From Belnapia sp. F-4-1 (GTDB lineage Bacteria > Pseudomonadota > Alphaproteobacteria > Acetobacterales > Acetobacteraceae): a stretch of DNA of 64,000 bases. Where the stretch lies: positions 4,235,430-4,299,429 of the forward strand of contig NZ_KN676113.1 of the NCBI RefSeq assembly GCF_000802185.1, read 5' to 3'. The notes under the pieces were generated by a model. It had not been told where the DNA came from and searched no databases. It saw only the letters and a list, made by a program, of their open reading frames with translations. This document shows, one piece after another, positions 35,275 through 46,735 of this stretch; position 1 is the first letter of the stretch; each line of letters opens with the position of its first letter. The position numbers were made by a program, and so were the translations under genes.

Positions 35275-36203
35275 ATGGTCCGGCCTCGCCTGATGCTCCT
35301 TGCCCTGCCGCTGCTCGCGGGCTGCGCCCAGATGGGGGAGCGGCCGGAGCCGCCGGCCTCGGCTTCGCTGCGCTTCGCCCAGACGCTGGACCAGGCGGAC
35401 GACGCGGTGGACGAGGCGATCGGGCGGATGGACGGGTTCGAGCGCCTGGCTCAGCGTGAGGACAACGCCATCGCCTTCGCCATCGGCGGGCGAGCGGCGC
35501 CGGCTGGGCACTTCACCGCGCCGCCGGCCGGAGCGTCGGAGGCCGCTGGGCGGGTGCTGGAGCCGGCCTTCACCGCGCTCGGCGACTACGCCCAGGTGCT
35601 TGCGGCCGCTGCGGGCGGCCAGCGGGTGCGGGATGCCGCGGCCGGAAACGGTCGCGTCCTGGCCGAGGCGGTGGCGAAGGGGCTCGACGCGGTGCGGGCG
35701 GCAAGCGGCACGCCGGTGCTGGAGCCGGTGAGGACGGCGGGCGTGGCCGGGGTCGCGGCGCTGGCCGACATGCCGGCGGTGCTGGCGCAGCGGCGGGCAT
35801 CGCCGAGCCTCGCCGCGCTGGTGCAGGAAGGCCAGCCGCATGTGGCGGCCGTCATCGCCATGCTGCAGGCGGTGATCGGGGCGGAGCCGGGTCTCGGCAC
35901 GCGGGGCGCCATCCGTGCGCGGCGCGAGGGGCTCGATGCGCAGCAGGCGCGCTTCCTCGCCGCGCTCCGCAATGACGGGCGGATCGGGCCTGGCGAGCGC
36001 TACAGCATCTTCCGCAGCGTTGCCGAGGGCCGGGACAACGACCCGGCGCAGGGCAACCTGGAGGCGATCAACCAGTTGCTGACCGCGATCGAGCAGGCGC
36101 ACGCGGCGCTCGCGGCGGACCGCGCGGATGCGGAGGCCAAGGTAGCGGCGCTGGAGCTGGCGGTCGAGCGGCTCACCTCGCTGACCGAAGGCGCCGGGCG
36201 GGG

Positions 36204-36207
<4 letters not shown>
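35275..36207 (+). CDS. Putative lipoprotein, function unknown
   Basis: 310 residues. The N-terminus 'MVRPRLMLLALPLLAGCAQMG' is a lipoprotein signal with lipobox LAGC, and acylated Cys17. The mature part is Ala-rich and helical with long amphipathic segments, including a final coiled-coil-like stretch ('HAALAADRADAEAKVAALELAVERL'). No known domain was recognised. After processing it would be a membrane-anchored periplasmic protein. The next small gene overlaps its end by 4 bp (GTGA), so both form a unit between pyrG and eno. A role in envelope organisation is conceivable but unsupported. Confidence 0.72.
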
Positions 36208-37807
<1,600 letters not shown>

Positions 37808-37814
37808 GTCCGCC

Positions 37815-39020
37815 ATGGAGGGCTGGCGGCGGGAGGATGTCGTCCGCGCCCTCTATCGGGTGGTGCTTGGCCGGGAGGCGGAGAGCGAGGCAGTCGTCGC
37901 CGCCCATGCCGCGCGCTATGAGGCGCCGGAGGGGCTGATCCGGACGCTGTTCGACAGCGAGGAAGCGCGGGAGCGGCAGCGGCGCGAGGCGCTGCTGCGG
38001 CGGATGGCGGCGGCCGAGCCGGGGCCGCTGCGGGTGCTGCTTTTCGGCGCCTATGGCAATGGCAATCTCGGCGATGCGGAACAGGCGAAGGCGGTTGCCA
38101 CGCTGCTGCGGGGGGCAGTGGCGCGGCCGCTGGAATTCGGCGCCTGCTCCTTCATCGATGCGCGACCCTATGGCTTTCCCGACGGGCGGGTGATGCCGGC
38201 CGAGGTGGTGGCCGATCCGCTTGCGCTGGCCGCCTGGGACCTTTTGCTGGTCGGCGGGGGCGGCCTATTCGCCACGCCGCACTGGCCATTGATGGAGCCC
38301 GGCTGGGCGCCGATGCTGCGGACCATCGGGCTGGCCTACGGGCTGGTCGGGGTCGGCGTCGGGCGAGGGTTGCGTGAGGACCCGCGGCATGGGCCGATCT
38401 GGGACGCATTGCTGGCCGGGGCGGCATTCCGCTCGGCGCGGGATGGGCTGAGCCTCGGCGCGGCGCCCGAGGCGCTGTGGATGCCGGATCCGGTCCTGCT
38501 GGCCGGGCTGCGGTCCGGGGGCGGGCAGCCGAGGCCGCCGGTGCCGGGGGGCCGCCCGCTCATCATTCTCAAGCAGGCGGTGCATGCGGAGGAGGCGCGC
38601 TTCCTCGACTGGGTGGAAGCCGAGGGTGCGGGATGCGACGTCGTTGCCATGGAGCGGTGGCGGGAGGGGGAATTGGCCTCGCGCTTTCCCGGGCTGCGCT
38701 TCGCCGAAGGGGTCGAGGAACTCGGGCGGATGTGCGAGGCGGCCTCGGTGGTCGTCTCCGCACGGTACCATGGCTGCATCGCTGCCCTGTTGTCGGGGGT
38801 ACCGTGCCTTGGGGCGGGGCCGGGGAAGATACCAGCGCTGTTCGAGGCGCTCGGGGCGCGGGACCAGGCGATCGACGGTCATGGCGGGTTGCGGGAGCGG
38901 CTGGCAGCCCCACCGGCTCCGCTGGAGCCCGGGCGGTTTGCACCGCTGCGGGCAGCGGGGGAGGTGGCGCTGGCCGCGCTCGGGCGGGTGATGGAGGGGC
39001 TGCCGCGGCGGCTGGGCTAA
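37815..39020 (+). CDS. Polysaccharide pyruvyl transferase-family protein with N-terminal DUF4214-like domain
   Basis: 401 residues from ATG 37815. Residues 1-50 ('VVRALYRVVLGREAESEAVV', then 'EGLIRTLFDSEEAR') resemble the DUF4214 module found in glycosyltransferase and RTX proteins. The rest is a CsaB/WcaK-like pyruvyl transferase: 'VLLFGAYGNGNLGDAEQAKAVA' near residue 80, 'DLLLVGGGGLFATPHW', 'VVVSARYHGCIAALLSGVPCLG' and 'GKIPALFEALG'. It transfers pyruvate from PEP to a surface sugar. Lying right after eno, the source of PEP, it may share its transcript. No sugar-biosynthesis cluster is adjacent. Confidence 0.8.
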   Translation: MEGWRREDVVRALYRVVLGREAESEAVVAAHAARYEAPEGLIRTLFDSEEARERQRREALLRRMAAAEPGPLRVLLFGAYGNGNLGDAEQAKAVATLLRGAVARPLEFGACSFIDARPYGFPDGRVMPAEVVADPLALAAWDLLLVGGGGLFATPHWPLMEPGWAPMLRTIGLAYGLVGVGVGRGLREDPRHGPIWDALLAGAAFRSARDGLSLGAAPEALWMPDPVLLAGLRSGGGQPRPPVPGGRPLIILKQAVHAEEARFLDWVEAEGAGCDVVAMERWREGELASRFPGLRFAEGVEELGRMCEAASVVVSARYHGCIAALLSGVPCLGAGPGKIPALFEALGARDQAIDGHGGLRERLAAPPAPLEPGRFAPLRAAGEVALAALGRVMEGLPRRLG

Positions 39021-39212
39021 CACTCCCGCCAAACCCTTCGCGTCCCTGCGGGGGTCCTCGAAGCCGCTCCTCTCCCCTCAAAGCTGCGGGAAGGCACCCC
39101 GGAAAAGGGTGGCTGCGCAAGGCGTTCCAATTCGCCGCCGTAAGCGGGGATCGTGCTTGCCAGTGGCGCCGGGGCTGGTGCTTATAGCACTGGGGATTGG
39201 GGGATTCCGGAC

Positions 39213-39542
39213 ATGTCCTTCGGACGTGCGGTGAAGCGCAAGCTGGCAGAGGCCTTGCCGCCCGTGGGGCTGGCGCTGCTCTGCGGCTATTTCGTCTGGC
39301 ACTCGCTGCATGGCGAGAGCGGCCTGCTGGCGCGTGAGGAGAAGCAGCAGGCGATCGTCGAGGCGCGGGCCACGCTGGCGCGCGCCGAGGCGGAGCGTGA
39401 TTCGATGGAGCGCAAGGTGAACGGGTTGCGCGGCGAGCGCATCGACCGGGACGAGCTGGATGAGCGGGCGCGGACGCTGCTCAACCTCGTCAACAAAGAC
39501 GAGATCGTCGTGCCCTACGAGGCGCAGCGGCGGCTGTACTGA
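39213..39542 (+). CDS. ftsB: Septum formation initiator FtsB/DivIC
   Basis: 109 residues from ATG 39213. A short cytoplasmic head ('SFGRAVKRKLAEALPP') is followed by one membrane span ('VGLALLCGYFVWHSL'). A periplasmic coiled coil, 'LLAREEKQQAIVEARATLARAEAERDSMERKV', and the conserved end 'LRGERIDRDELDERARTLLNLVNKDEIVV' come after. FtsB with FtsL and FtsQ activates septal peptidoglycan synthesis. Its place between eno and the pdh operon is typical of alphaproteobacteria. A longer upstream frame (39153) lacks similarity. Confidence 0.9.
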   Translation: MSFGRAVKRKLAEALPPVGLALLCGYFVWHSLHGESGLLAREEKQQAIVEARATLARAEAERDSMERKVNGLRGERIDRDELDERARTLLNLVNKDEIVVPYEAQRRLY

Positions 39543-39558
39543 GCTGAAGGTTTCCCGG

Positions 39559-39578
39559 GGCCTTTCGGCCTTTGGCGG
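39559..39578 (+). repeat. Second copy of the secG-downstream repeat core
   Basis: Exact 20-base match to 33350-33369, 16 bp after the ftsB stop. The surrounding hairpin is weaker than the first copy (cccggggc... side). Both copies follow short membrane-protein genes, consistent with a shared transcript-end element. Confidence 0.55.
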
Positions 39579-39621
39579 AGGAGCTTGAGGCGATTGGAGG
39601 CATTGCCTCCGGTGCCCCCCC

Positions 39622-40644
39622 TCAGGGCGGTGCCGCAGGGCTTCGGAGCCCGACCCATCGCCACCCGTCGCCCCGCCCGGTGAGCCGGGCGATGGCGTCC
39701 TGCATGGCCCAGAAGGCCCTGATCTTTCGTCCCCCCGCTCCGGCCAGGCCAAGCCCCGTCCAGGGCGTGAAGGGGTTGCCGCGGGCATAGGCCCAGATGG
39801 CGATGCGGCAGGCTGCGCCTTCGCTGATGCCGCGCCGGTGGAAGCCGCTGGTATCGGCGATGACGAGCGTATTGGCCTGGACGGCGAGCTTCCGCGCGGG
39901 CGGATAGCCGAGGCGGGCGAGTTGCGCCTCGCCGATGCGGAGCGAGCCTTCCCCGGTCAGCCGGTCCGCATGTTGTGCCGCGGTGACGGAGAGGCGGCGT
40001 TCCCAGGCCAGGTGGCGGCGGGTCGGGCGGTGGGAGCCGGGGACATAGGTGAAACCGGCCGCATCGCCCGGGACATCGGCGAGGAAGAGCCAGGACTTCA
40101 CCGTCGGGTGGAAGGTGTCGGTGTGGAAGTGGCTCTGCACGTCGGGCGGGGCGTCGCGCACGCCGCTGAAGACGGTCTGAACAAAGCAGTGCGGGGCAAG
40201 GCGGTGGGAGCCGGCATAGTCGTGCAGGGCGCGGTAGCGCGGCGAGGCGAGGGCCTCGGCAGTGGCGGGCAGGGTGGGAAGCGTGACGGCGTCGAGGGGG
40301 ATGAGGCGGGTCAGGCTGTAGCCGTCCGCGAATTCGCGGGCGGGCGTCGGCCGGGCGAGGAGTTCTGCCTTGAGGCGGGCGAATAGGGCCGGCGGCAGGA
40401 AGTCCGGGATGGCGAGGTAGCCGTCGCGGTCGAAGCCAGCGCGGTCGGCCGGTGAGAGGCCGGAGGCTAGGCAGGCGCGGCGGCGGGCGGCGAGGCGGGC
40501 GGCCAGGCGCTTGCGGGCGATGTGCAGGCCCCGGCGGTTCAGCACGGGGCTGCCGACGATGGGGTTGTCGCGGAAGGATTTCGCGCCGGTCGCCAGCGCC
40601 AGGGCGTGTAGCGGGGCGAGCAACCAGCCGGTCCAGCCGGGCAT
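39622..40644 (-). CDS. Phytanoyl-CoA dioxygenase (PhyH)-like Fe(II)/2-oxoglutarate oxygenase
   Basis: 340 residues. The iron facial triad start 'DVQSHFHTDTFHPTVKSWLFL' shows HxD, and a downstream His in 'VIADTSGFHRRG' plus Arg 'RIAIWAYAR' complete the pattern. 'DAAGFTYVPGSHRPTRRHLAWE' is the typical PhyH strand. It uses 2-oxoglutarate and O2 to hydroxylate an unknown substrate. The N-terminal 70 residues (MPGWTGWLLAPLHALALATG..) include a hydrophobic stretch and may anchor it. It lies alone, convergent with ftsB and divergent from pdhA, and is probably unrelated to either. Confidence 0.8.
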   Translation of the reverse strand: MPGWTGWLLAPLHALALATGAKSFRDNPIVGSPVLNRRGLHIARKRLAARLAARRRACLASGLSPADRAGFDRDGYLAIPDFLPPALFARLKAELLARPTPAREFADGYSLTRLIPLDAVTLPTLPATAEALASPRYRALHDYAGSHRLAPHCFVQTVFSGVRDAPPDVQSHFHTDTFHPTVKSWLFLADVPGDAAGFTYVPGSHRPTRRHLAWERRLSVTAAQHADRLTGEGSLRIGEAQLARLGYPPARKLAVQANTLVIADTSGFHRRGISEGAACRIAIWAYARGNPFTPWTGLGLAGAGGRKIRAFWAMQDAIARLTGRGDGWRWVGLRSPAAPP

Positions 40645-40818
40645 CCAACCCTCCGATCATGTCACGGAAATGAGAGCCGGGGTTATCCGGGGCCGGGCCA
40701 TGGCGCGTCAAGCGGAACCGGAAGCTGCACAGGCGGACGGAACCGCTTTGCGCTTCTTGCGCTTGCAGCCGGGGTGGAGCAACAGGCTGCGAGCCTGCTG
40801 CAGCGCACATAAAGCACA

Positions 40819-40837
40819 TTAACCAAAATCCGGTTAA
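40819..40837. promoter_or_regulatory. AT-rich inverted repeat, possible pdh operator
   Basis: ttaacc (40819-40824) and ggttaa (40832-40837) are perfect inverted repeats separated by 7 bp, about 65 bp upstream of a candidate -35. It could bind a pyruvate- or oxygen-responsive regulator. No regulator gene is nearby to support a specific name. Confidence 0.35.
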
Positions 40838-40883
40838 TCGCCGTATTTCGTTGCGGCGGCTCGGTTTTTCCGAAGGCTCGCGC

Positions 40884-40912
40884 TTGTCGTGGAGGCACGG
40901 GGCGCGTATTTC
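40884..40912 (+). promoter_or_regulatory. Possible sigma-70-type promoter for the pdh operon
   Basis: TTGTCG (40884-40889), 17-bp spacer, TATTTC (40907-40912), then pdhA at 40948. Matches to consensus are 4/6 and 3/6, so this is only a candidate. The spacing and distance to the start are suitable. Confidence 0.3.
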
Positions 40913-40947
40913 GGCAAAGAGAGATCGTAGGGAAGGGAGGGGACCGC

Positions 40948-41973
40948 ATGGCCCAGGCAGCGGAAGCCACAGGCGCAAAGCGCCGCGGCAAGGCGGCGTC
41001 GGCGCCGCCGATGACCCAGGACCAGCTGCTCCAGGCCTATCGGGACATGCTGCTGATCCGCCGCTTCGAGGAGAAGGCGGGGCAACTCTACGGCATGGGG
41101 CTGATCGGCGGGTTCTGCCACCTCTATATCGGGCAGGAGGCGGTCGTCGTCGGCATGCAGGCCTGTCTGGAACCGGGCGACCAGGTCATCACCTCCTACC
41201 GCGACCATGGGCATATGCTCGCCACCGGCATGGAGGCGCGCGGCGTGATGGCTGAGCTGACCGGGCGCTCGGGCGGCTATTCACGCGGCAAGGGCGGCTC
41301 GATGCACATGTTCAGCCGGGAAAAGGGGTTCTTCGGCGGGCATGGGATCGTCGGCGCGCAGGTCTCGCTCGGGACGGGGCTGGCCTTCGCCAACTGGTAC
41401 CGGGAGTCGCGGAATGTCTCGCTGACCTATTTCGGCGAGGGCGCCTCGAACCAGGGGCAGGTCTTCGAGAGCTTCAACCTGGCGGCGCTGATGAAGCTGC
41501 CGGTGATCTTCATCATCGAAAACAACAAGTACGGCATGGGCACCAGCGTGGAGCGGGCCAGCGCGTCGCGCGACCTGTCGAAGAATGGTGCGGCCTGGGG
41601 CATCCCCGGCGAGCAGGTGAACGGCATGGACGTCATGGCCGTGAAGGAAGCGGGGGAGCGGGCGACCGCGCATTGCCGCGCCGGGAACGGGCCGTACCTG
41701 CTGGAGATGAAGACCTATCGCTATCGCGGGCATTCCATGTCCGACCCGGCGAAGTACCGCACCCGCGAGGAGGTGCAGAAGATGCGCGAGCAGTCCGACC
41801 CGATCGAGACGGCGCGCAAGCTGCTGCTGGAGGGCGGGCTCGATGAGGCGGCGCTCAAGAAGATCGACGACGAGGTGAAGGCGGTGGTCCAGGAGGCGGC
41901 CGATTTCGCGCAATCGAGCCCGGAGCCCGACGAGGCCGAGCTCTGGACCGATGTGCTGGTGGAGGCGCGCTGA
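40948..41973 (+). CDS. pdhA: Pyruvate dehydrogenase E1 component subunit alpha
   Basis: 341 residues. E1 decarboxylates pyruvate with thiamine diphosphate. Here the TPP motif GDGx(26)NN is '[21 protein letters not shown]' to '[11 protein letters not shown]', with Glu in place of the usual Asp in GDG, as in many alphaproteobacterial enzymes. Substrate-channel residues '[17 protein letters not shown]' and '[19 protein letters not shown]' are normal. It pairs with PdhB. First gene of the pdhA-pdhB-pdhC-GNAT-lpd-lipA-ratA run, with pdhB 1 bp after its stop. Confidence 0.96.
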   Translation: MAQAAEATGAKRRGKAASAPPMTQDQLLQAYRDMLLIRRFEEKAGQLYGMGLIGGFCHLYIGQEAVVVGMQACLEPGDQVITSYRDHGHMLATGMEARGVMAELTGRSGGYSRGKGGSMHMFSREKGFFGGHGIVGAQVSLGTGLAFANWYRESRNVSLTYFGEGASNQGQVFESFNLAALMKLPVIFIIENNKYGMGTSVERASASRDLSKNGAAWGIPGEQVNGMDVMAVKEAGERATAHCRAGNGPYLLEMKTYRYRGHSMSDPAKYRTREEVQKMREQSDPIETARKLLLEGGLDEAALKKIDDEVKAVVQEAADFAQSSPEPDEAELWTDVLVEAR

Positions 41974-41974
41974 G

Positions 41975-43405
41975 ATGGGTGTCGAAATCCTGATGCCGGC
42001 GCTGTCGCCCACCATGACGGAGGGCAAGCTTGCCCGCTGGCTGAAGAAAGAGGGCGACCAGGTGAAGTCCGGCGACGTGATCGCCGAGATCGAGACCGAC
42101 AAGGCGACCATGGAAGTCGAGGCGGTCGATGAGGGCACGCTGACGAAGATCGTCGTGCCGGAGGGGACGGAGGGCGTCGCCGTCAACTCGCCAATCGCCG
42201 AGCTGGATGGTGGTGGCGAGGGCGGCTCCAAGGGCACGGCGCCGGGGCATGACACGGCGATGCCGCAGCAACCGGCGCCGCCGGCGGCCGCGAGCCCCGA
42301 GGTCGGCGAGGTGGCGAAGCAGGCCGAGGATTACGGCGCCGTCGCGCAGCGTGGGGCCGACCGGAAGGAAGGCGCAGCCAAGGCCGGCGAGGCCGCTGCG
42401 GCGCCCGAGAAGGATTGGGGTCCGACCAAGCCGATGACGGTGCGCGAGGCGCTGCGCGACGCCATGGCGCTCGAGATGCGGGCGGACGACAAGGTCTTCC
42501 TCATGGGTGAGGAGGTCGCGCAGTACCAGGGCGCCTACAAGATCTCGCAGGGGCTGCTCGATGAGTTCGGGCCGCGGCGCGTCATCGACACGCCGATCAC
42601 CGAGCATGGCTTCACGGGCATGGCGGTGGGCGCGGCCTTCACGGGGCTCAAGCCCATCGTGGAGTTCATGACCTTCAACTTCTCCATGCAGGCGATCGAC
42701 CAGATCATCAACTCGGCGGCCAAGACGCTCTACATGAGCGGCGGGCAGCTCGGCTGCCCGATCGTCTTCCGGGGGCCGAATGGGGCGGCGGCGCGCGTCG
42801 CGGCGCAGCATAGCCAGTGCTATGCGAGCTGGTATGCGCATGTCCCCGGTCTGAAGGTGGTGGCGCCGTGGTCGTCCGCGGATGCCAAGGGGCTGCTGCG
42901 GGCGGCGATCCGCGACCCCAACCCGGTGATCGTGCTGGAAAACGAGATCCTCTACGGCCACACCTTCGACTGCCCGGTGGCGGATGACTTCATCGTGCCG
43001 ATCGGCAAGGCCAAGGTCGAGCGGGCGGGCAAGGATGTCACCATCGTCGCCTATTCCATCGCCGTCACCTGGGCGATGCAGGCGGCGGAGGAACTGGCGA
43101 AGCAGGGCATCGAGGCGGAGGTGATCAACCTGCGCTCCATCCGGCCGCTGGATGCGGAGACCATCGCCAACTCGGTGCGCAAGACGAACCGGCTGGTGAC
43201 GGTGGAGGAGGGCTGGCCCTACGCCAATATCGGCACCGAGATCGCCATGCAGGTAGTGGAGGCGGCCTTCGACTGGCTGGATGCGCCGCCTGTGCGCGTC
43301 TGCGGCAAGGATGTGCCGATGCCCTACGCGGCCAATCTCGAGAAGCTGGCGCTGCCGACGATCCCCGAGATCGTCGATGCCGTGAAGCGCGTGACCTACA
43401 AGTAA
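41975..43405 (+). CDS. pdhB: Pyruvate dehydrogenase E1 beta with N-terminal lipoyl domain
   Basis: 476 residues from ATG 41975. The first 80 residues form a lipoyl domain with Lys43 in '[17 protein letters not shown]'. A linker follows, rich in Ala, Pro and Gly (about 85-150). The E1 beta transketolase-pyrimidine domain comes next ('[22 protein letters not shown]', '[16 protein letters not shown]') and then the C-terminal domain ('[14 protein letters not shown]', '[10 protein letters not shown]'). A lipoylated E1 beta is characteristic of alphaproteobacterial PDH. It completes the E1 heterotetramer. pdhC follows after 12 bp. Confidence 0.96.
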   Translation: MGVEILMPALSPTMTEGKLARWLKKEGDQVKSGDVIAEIETDKATMEVEAVDEGTLTKIVVPEGTEGVAVNSPIAELDGGGEGGSKGTAPGHDTAMPQQPAPPAAASPEVGEVAKQAEDYGAVAQRGADRKEGAAKAGEAAAAPEKDWGPTKPMTVREALRDAMALEMRADDKVFLMGEEVAQYQGAYKISQGLLDEFGPRRVIDTPITEHGFTGMAVGAAFTGLKPIVEFMTFNFSMQAIDQIINSAAKTLYMSGGQLGCPIVFRGPNGAAARVAAQHSQCYASWYAHVPGLKVVAPWSSADAKGLLRAAIRDPNPVIVLENEILYGHTFDCPVADDFIVPIGKAKVERAGKDVTIVAYSIAVTWAMQAAEELAKQGIEAEVINLRSIRPLDAETIANSVRKTNRLVTVEEGWPYANIGTEIAMQVVEAAFDWLDAPPVRVCGKDVPMPYAANLEKLALPTIPEIVDAVKRVTYK

Positions 43406-43417
43406 GGGGGCGGGGAG

Positions 43418-44791
43418 ATGGCGACCAATATCCTGATGCCCGCGCTCTCGCCGACCATGACGGAAGGCACGCTGGCGCGCTGGCTGAAGAAGGAAGGCGA
43501 CCAGGTCAAGGCGGGCGACATCATCGCCGAGATCGAGACCGACAAGGCGACGATGGAGGTCGAGGCCGTCGATGAGGGCGTGCTCGGCAAGATCCTCGTC
43601 GCGGACGGCACCCAGGGCGTGAAGGTGAACGACACCATCGCCGTGCTGGTGGAGCCGGGCGAGGCGGTGCCGAGCGGCGGTGGTGGCAGCAAGTCGGCGG
43701 GGAACGAGTCACCGTCGGGGCCGGCGCTGGAGGCGGTGAAGGCGGATGGCGGCAAGGTCGCGGGTGCGGCCGAGCAGCCGATCGAGGCGCCGAAGCCGGC
43801 GGAGCAGAAGGCGCTCAATCCGCAGCCGTTGCCGCCCGTCGCGAACGGGCATGCCAAGGGGGAGGAACGCACGTTTGCCTCGCCGCTGGCGCGGCGGATG
43901 GCGCAGCAGGCAGGGCTCGACCTCGGCGGTATCAGCGGCAGCGGGCCGGCAGGGCGGATCGTCAAGGCGGATGTCGAGGCGGCGCTGAACCGGCCGAAGC
44001 AGGCGCCGGCGGCGCAGGCTCCGGCACCGGCCGCGCAGGCCCCGGCGGCCGCTCCGGCGCCGAAGCCGGCGGCGCCCGCGCCGGTGGTCACGGCGCCGCA
44101 TACGCCGGTGCCGAATTCCACCATCCGCAAGGTCATCGCCCGGCGGCTGGCGGAGTCGAAGCAGACCATCCCGCATTTCTATGTCACGATGGATTTCGAG
44201 ATCGACGCGCTGCTGAAGCTGCGGGCCGACCTCAATGCGAAGTCGGCCAAGGACGGGCCGGGGGCGTTCAAGCTTTCGGTCAATGACCTGGTGATCAAGG
44301 CGGTGGCGGCGACGCTGCGGCGCTTCCCGAACGTCAACGCCATGTGGACGGACGAGGCGATCCTGCAATTCCACGACGTCGATGTCTCGGTCGCGGTCTC
44401 GACGCCGACGGGGCTGATCACGCCGATCATCCGCAAGGCCGACCAGAAGGGCCTAACGACGATCAGCAACGAGATGAAGGACCTCGCCTCGCGCGCCAAG
44501 GCGAACAAGCTGAAGCCGGAGGAGTTCCAGGGCGGCGGGTTCAGCATCTCGAACATGGGCATGTATGGCGTGCGTGACTTCAGCGCCATCATCAACCCGC
44601 CGCAGGCCGGCATCCTGGCCGTCGCTGCCGGCGAGCAAAGGCCGGTGGTGCGGAAGGGCGAACTGGCCGTCGCCACGGTGATGACCTGCACGCTCTCGGT
44701 CGATCACCGCGTTATCGATGGCGCGCTGGCGGCGGAGTTCATGCAGGCGCTGAAGGGCGTCATCGAGGATCCGCTGAGCCTGATGCTGTGA
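43418..44791 (+). CDS. pdhC: Dihydrolipoamide acetyltransferase (PDH E2)
   Basis: 457 residues. One lipoyl domain is present, with Lys43 in '[18 protein letters not shown]'. An E3/E1-binding peripheral domain starts at '[20 protein letters not shown]', after a Pro/Ala linker. A second Pro/Ala linker and the catalytic core follow ('[27 protein letters not shown]'). The active-site motif is '[17 protein letters not shown]'. E2 forms the oligomeric core that moves acetyl to CoA. The GTG start of the next gene overlaps its stop codon. Confidence 0.96.
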   Translation: MATNILMPALSPTMTEGTLARWLKKEGDQVKAGDIIAEIETDKATMEVEAVDEGVLGKILVADGTQGVKVNDTIAVLVEPGEAVPSGGGGSKSAGNESPSGPALEAVKADGGKVAGAAEQPIEAPKPAEQKALNPQPLPPVANGHAKGEERTFASPLARRMAQQAGLDLGGISGSGPAGRIVKADVEAALNRPKQAPAAQAPAPAAQAPAAAPAPKPAAPAPVVTAPHTPVPNSTIRKVIARRLAESKQTIPHFYVTMDFEIDALLKLRADLNAKSAKDGPGAFKLSVNDLVIKAVAATLRRFPNVNAMWTDEAILQFHDVDVSVAVSTPTGLITPIIRKADQKGLTTISNEMKDLASRAKANKLKPEEFQGGGFSISNMGMYGVRDFSAIINPPQAGILAVAAGEQRPVVRKGELAVATVMTCTLSVDHRVIDGALAAEFMQALKGVIEDPLSLML

Positions 44792-45273
44792 CGCTCTCGC
44801 TGCGTGACGTTGTGCTGGGCGATGAGGGGCTGGTGCTCCACTTCGTCCGGGCGCTCGCGGAGTATGAGAAGCTGCTGCACGAGGTGACGGCGACGGAGGC
44901 GCATTTCCGCCGCCTGCTCTTCGGCGAGACGCCGCGCGCCTCCGCGCTGATCGCCGAGTGGGAGGGGAGGCCGGTAGGCTTCGCCCTCTGGTTCTACAGC
45001 GTCTCGACCTTCGACGGGACGCCGAAGCTCTATCTCGAGGATGTCTTCGTCGAGCCGGGGCTGCGCGGCCGCGGCATCGGGCGGGCGATCTTCAAAGAAC
45101 TCGCGAGGCGGGCCATCGCTGCCGGCTGCGGCCGGATGGAATGGTCCGTGCTCGACTGGAACGCGCCCTCCATCGCGTTCTACCGCTCCATCGGCGCGCT
45201 GCCGCGCGAGGGGTGGACCCTGCAACGGCTCAGCGGCGCGGCGCTTGAGGCGCTCGCCGCGCGGGAGGATTGA
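44788..45273 (+). CDS. SSAT/thialysine-type GNAT N-acetyltransferase within the pdh operon
   Basis: 161 residues from GTG 44788, overlapping the pdhC stop as GTGA. Signature elements of the spermidine/spermine or thialysine acetyltransferase group are '[19 protein letters not shown]', '[33 protein letters not shown]' and '[21 protein letters not shown]'. The substrate would be a diamine or lysine analogue with acetyl-CoA as donor. Tight coupling to the enzyme that makes acetyl-CoA is notable. lpd starts 4 bp after it ends. Function in PDH control is speculative. Confidence 0.85.
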   Translation: MTLSLRDVVLGDEGLVLHFVRALAEYEKLLHEVTATEAHFRRLLFGETPRASALIAEWEGRPVGFALWFYSVSTFDGTPKLYLEDVFVEPGLRGRGIGRAIFKELARRAIAAGCGRMEWSVLDWNAPSIAFYRSIGALPREGWTLQRLSGAALEALAARED

Positions 45274-45277
45274 ACCC

Positions 45278-46681
45278 ATGGCAGATACCCAGAGCTTCGA
45301 CCTCATCGTCCTCGGCGGGGGCCCCGGCGGCTATGTCGCCGCCATCCGCGCGGCGCAGCTTGGCATGAAGACGGCGCTGGTGGAGCGCGAGCATCTGGGC
45401 GGCATCTGCCTCAACTGGGGCTGCATCCCGACCAAGGCGCTGCTGCGCTCCTCCGAGATCAACCACCTGCTGCATACGCTCGATGCCTATGGCTTCGCGG
45501 CCGACAATATCCGCTTCGACATCGGCAAGATCGTGAAGCGCAGCCGGGCGGTGGCCAACCAGCTCTCGGGCGGGGTGAAGCACCTGCTCAGGAAGAACAA
45601 GGTCACGGTCTTCAACGGGCAGGGCAAGCTCGCGGGGCCGGGGAAGATGTCGGTCAGCAAGGACGGCAAGCCGGTCGCCGAGCTGGCGGCGAAGCACATC
45701 ATCCTGGCGACGGGGGCGCGGGCGCGGACGCTGCCGGGGCTCGAGGCGGACGGCAAGCTCGTCTGGTCCTACAAGGAGGCGATGGTGCCGCCCTCGATGC
45801 CGAAGTCGCTGATCGTCATCGGCTCGGGCGCGATCGGGGCGGAGTTCGCCAGCTTCTACCTCAATCTCGGGGCGCAGGTGACGCTGGTCGAGGTGATGGA
45901 CCGCATCCTGCCCGTCGAGGACGCCGAGATCAGCGCCTTCGTCCGCAAGGCTTTCGAGAAGCAGGGGATGAAGATCCTGACGGAGGCCAAGGTGCAGGGG
46001 CTGCGCAAGGGCTCGGACAATGTCACCGCGGTCATCGAGGCGGGGGGGAAGGTGCAGGAGGTCACGGCCGACCGGGTGATCTCGGCGGTCGGCATCGTCG
46101 GCAATGTCGAGGATATCGGGCTCGAAGGGACCAAGGTGAAGGTCGAGCGGACGCATGTCGTCATCGACCAGTATTGCCGGACGGGGGAGCCCGGCGTGTA
46201 CGCTATCGGCGACCTGACCGGGGCGCCCTGGCTGGCGCACAAGGCAAGCCATGAGGGCATCCTCTGCGTCGAGACCATCGCCGGCATCGAGGGGGTGCAT
46301 CCGATGGAGGTGCTCAACATCCCCGGCTGCACCTATTGCCGGCCGCAGGTGGCGAGCGTCGGGCTGACCGAGGAGGCGGCGAAGAAGGCGGGGCATGAGC
46401 TGCGCGTTGGGCGCTTCCCCTTCATCGGCAACGGCAAGGCGATCGCCATGGGCGAGCCGGAGGGGCTGATCAAGACCATCTTCGACGCCACGACCGGCGA
46501 GCTGCTGGGCGCCCATATGGTTGGGCCCGAGGTAACGGAGATGATCCAGGGCTACACCATCGCCAAGACCTTGGAGACGACGGAGGAGGAGCTGATGCAG
46601 AGCATCTTTCCGCATCCGACGATTTCGGAGGCGATGCATGAGGCAGTGCTTGATGCCTATGGCCGCGTGATCCACATGTAG
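45278..46681 (+). CDS. lpd: Dihydrolipoyl dehydrogenase (E3)
   Basis: 467 residues from ATG 45278. FAD motif 'DLIVLGGGPGGYVAAIRAAQLG', redox-active disulfide 'GGICLNWGCIPTKALL', NAD motif 'LIVIGSGAIGAEFASFYLNLG', 'GVYAIGDLTGAPWLAHKASHEG' and C-terminal His-Glu dyad 'SIFPHPTISEAMHEAVLDA' are intact. It reoxidises dihydrolipoamide of PDH and related complexes. Because it sits in the pdh operon it is presumably the PDH-dedicated E3. lipA follows 54 bp later. Confidence 0.97.
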   Translation: MADTQSFDLIVLGGGPGGYVAAIRAAQLGMKTALVEREHLGGICLNWGCIPTKALLRSSEINHLLHTLDAYGFAADNIRFDIGKIVKRSRAVANQLSGGVKHLLRKNKVTVFNGQGKLAGPGKMSVSKDGKPVAELAAKHIILATGARARTLPGLEADGKLVWSYKEAMVPPSMPKSLIVIGSGAIGAEFASFYLNLGAQVTLVEVMDRILPVEDAEISAFVRKAFEKQGMKILTEAKVQGLRKGSDNVTAVIEAGGKVQEVTADRVISAVGIVGNVEDIGLEGTKVKVERTHVVIDQYCRTGEPGVYAIGDLTGAPWLAHKASHEGILCVETIAGIEGVHPMEVLNIPGCTYCRPQVASVGLTEEAAKKAGHELRVGRFPFIGNGKAIAMGEPEGLIKTIFDATTGELLGAHMVGPEVTEMIQGYTIAKTLETTEEELMQSIFPHPTISEAMHEAVLDAYGRVIHM

Positions 46682-46735
46682 GCCCCTGTTCCCGCGGTGC
46701 CGCGATGCGGCGTCGCGGGAGCCCTGGAGTGCTTC

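Larger units (their letters stand above)
40645..40947 (+). other. 303-bp divergent intergenic region before pdhA
   Basis: This region between the PhyH-like and pdhA starts contains no convincing gene. It holds a 6-bp inverted repeat (ttaacc/ggttaa at 40819-40837) in an AT-rich pocket and a weak -35/-10 pair. Promoters for both flanking genes are expected here. The GGGAAGGGAGGGG just before ATG 40948 is the pdhA ribosome site. Confidence 0.6.
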
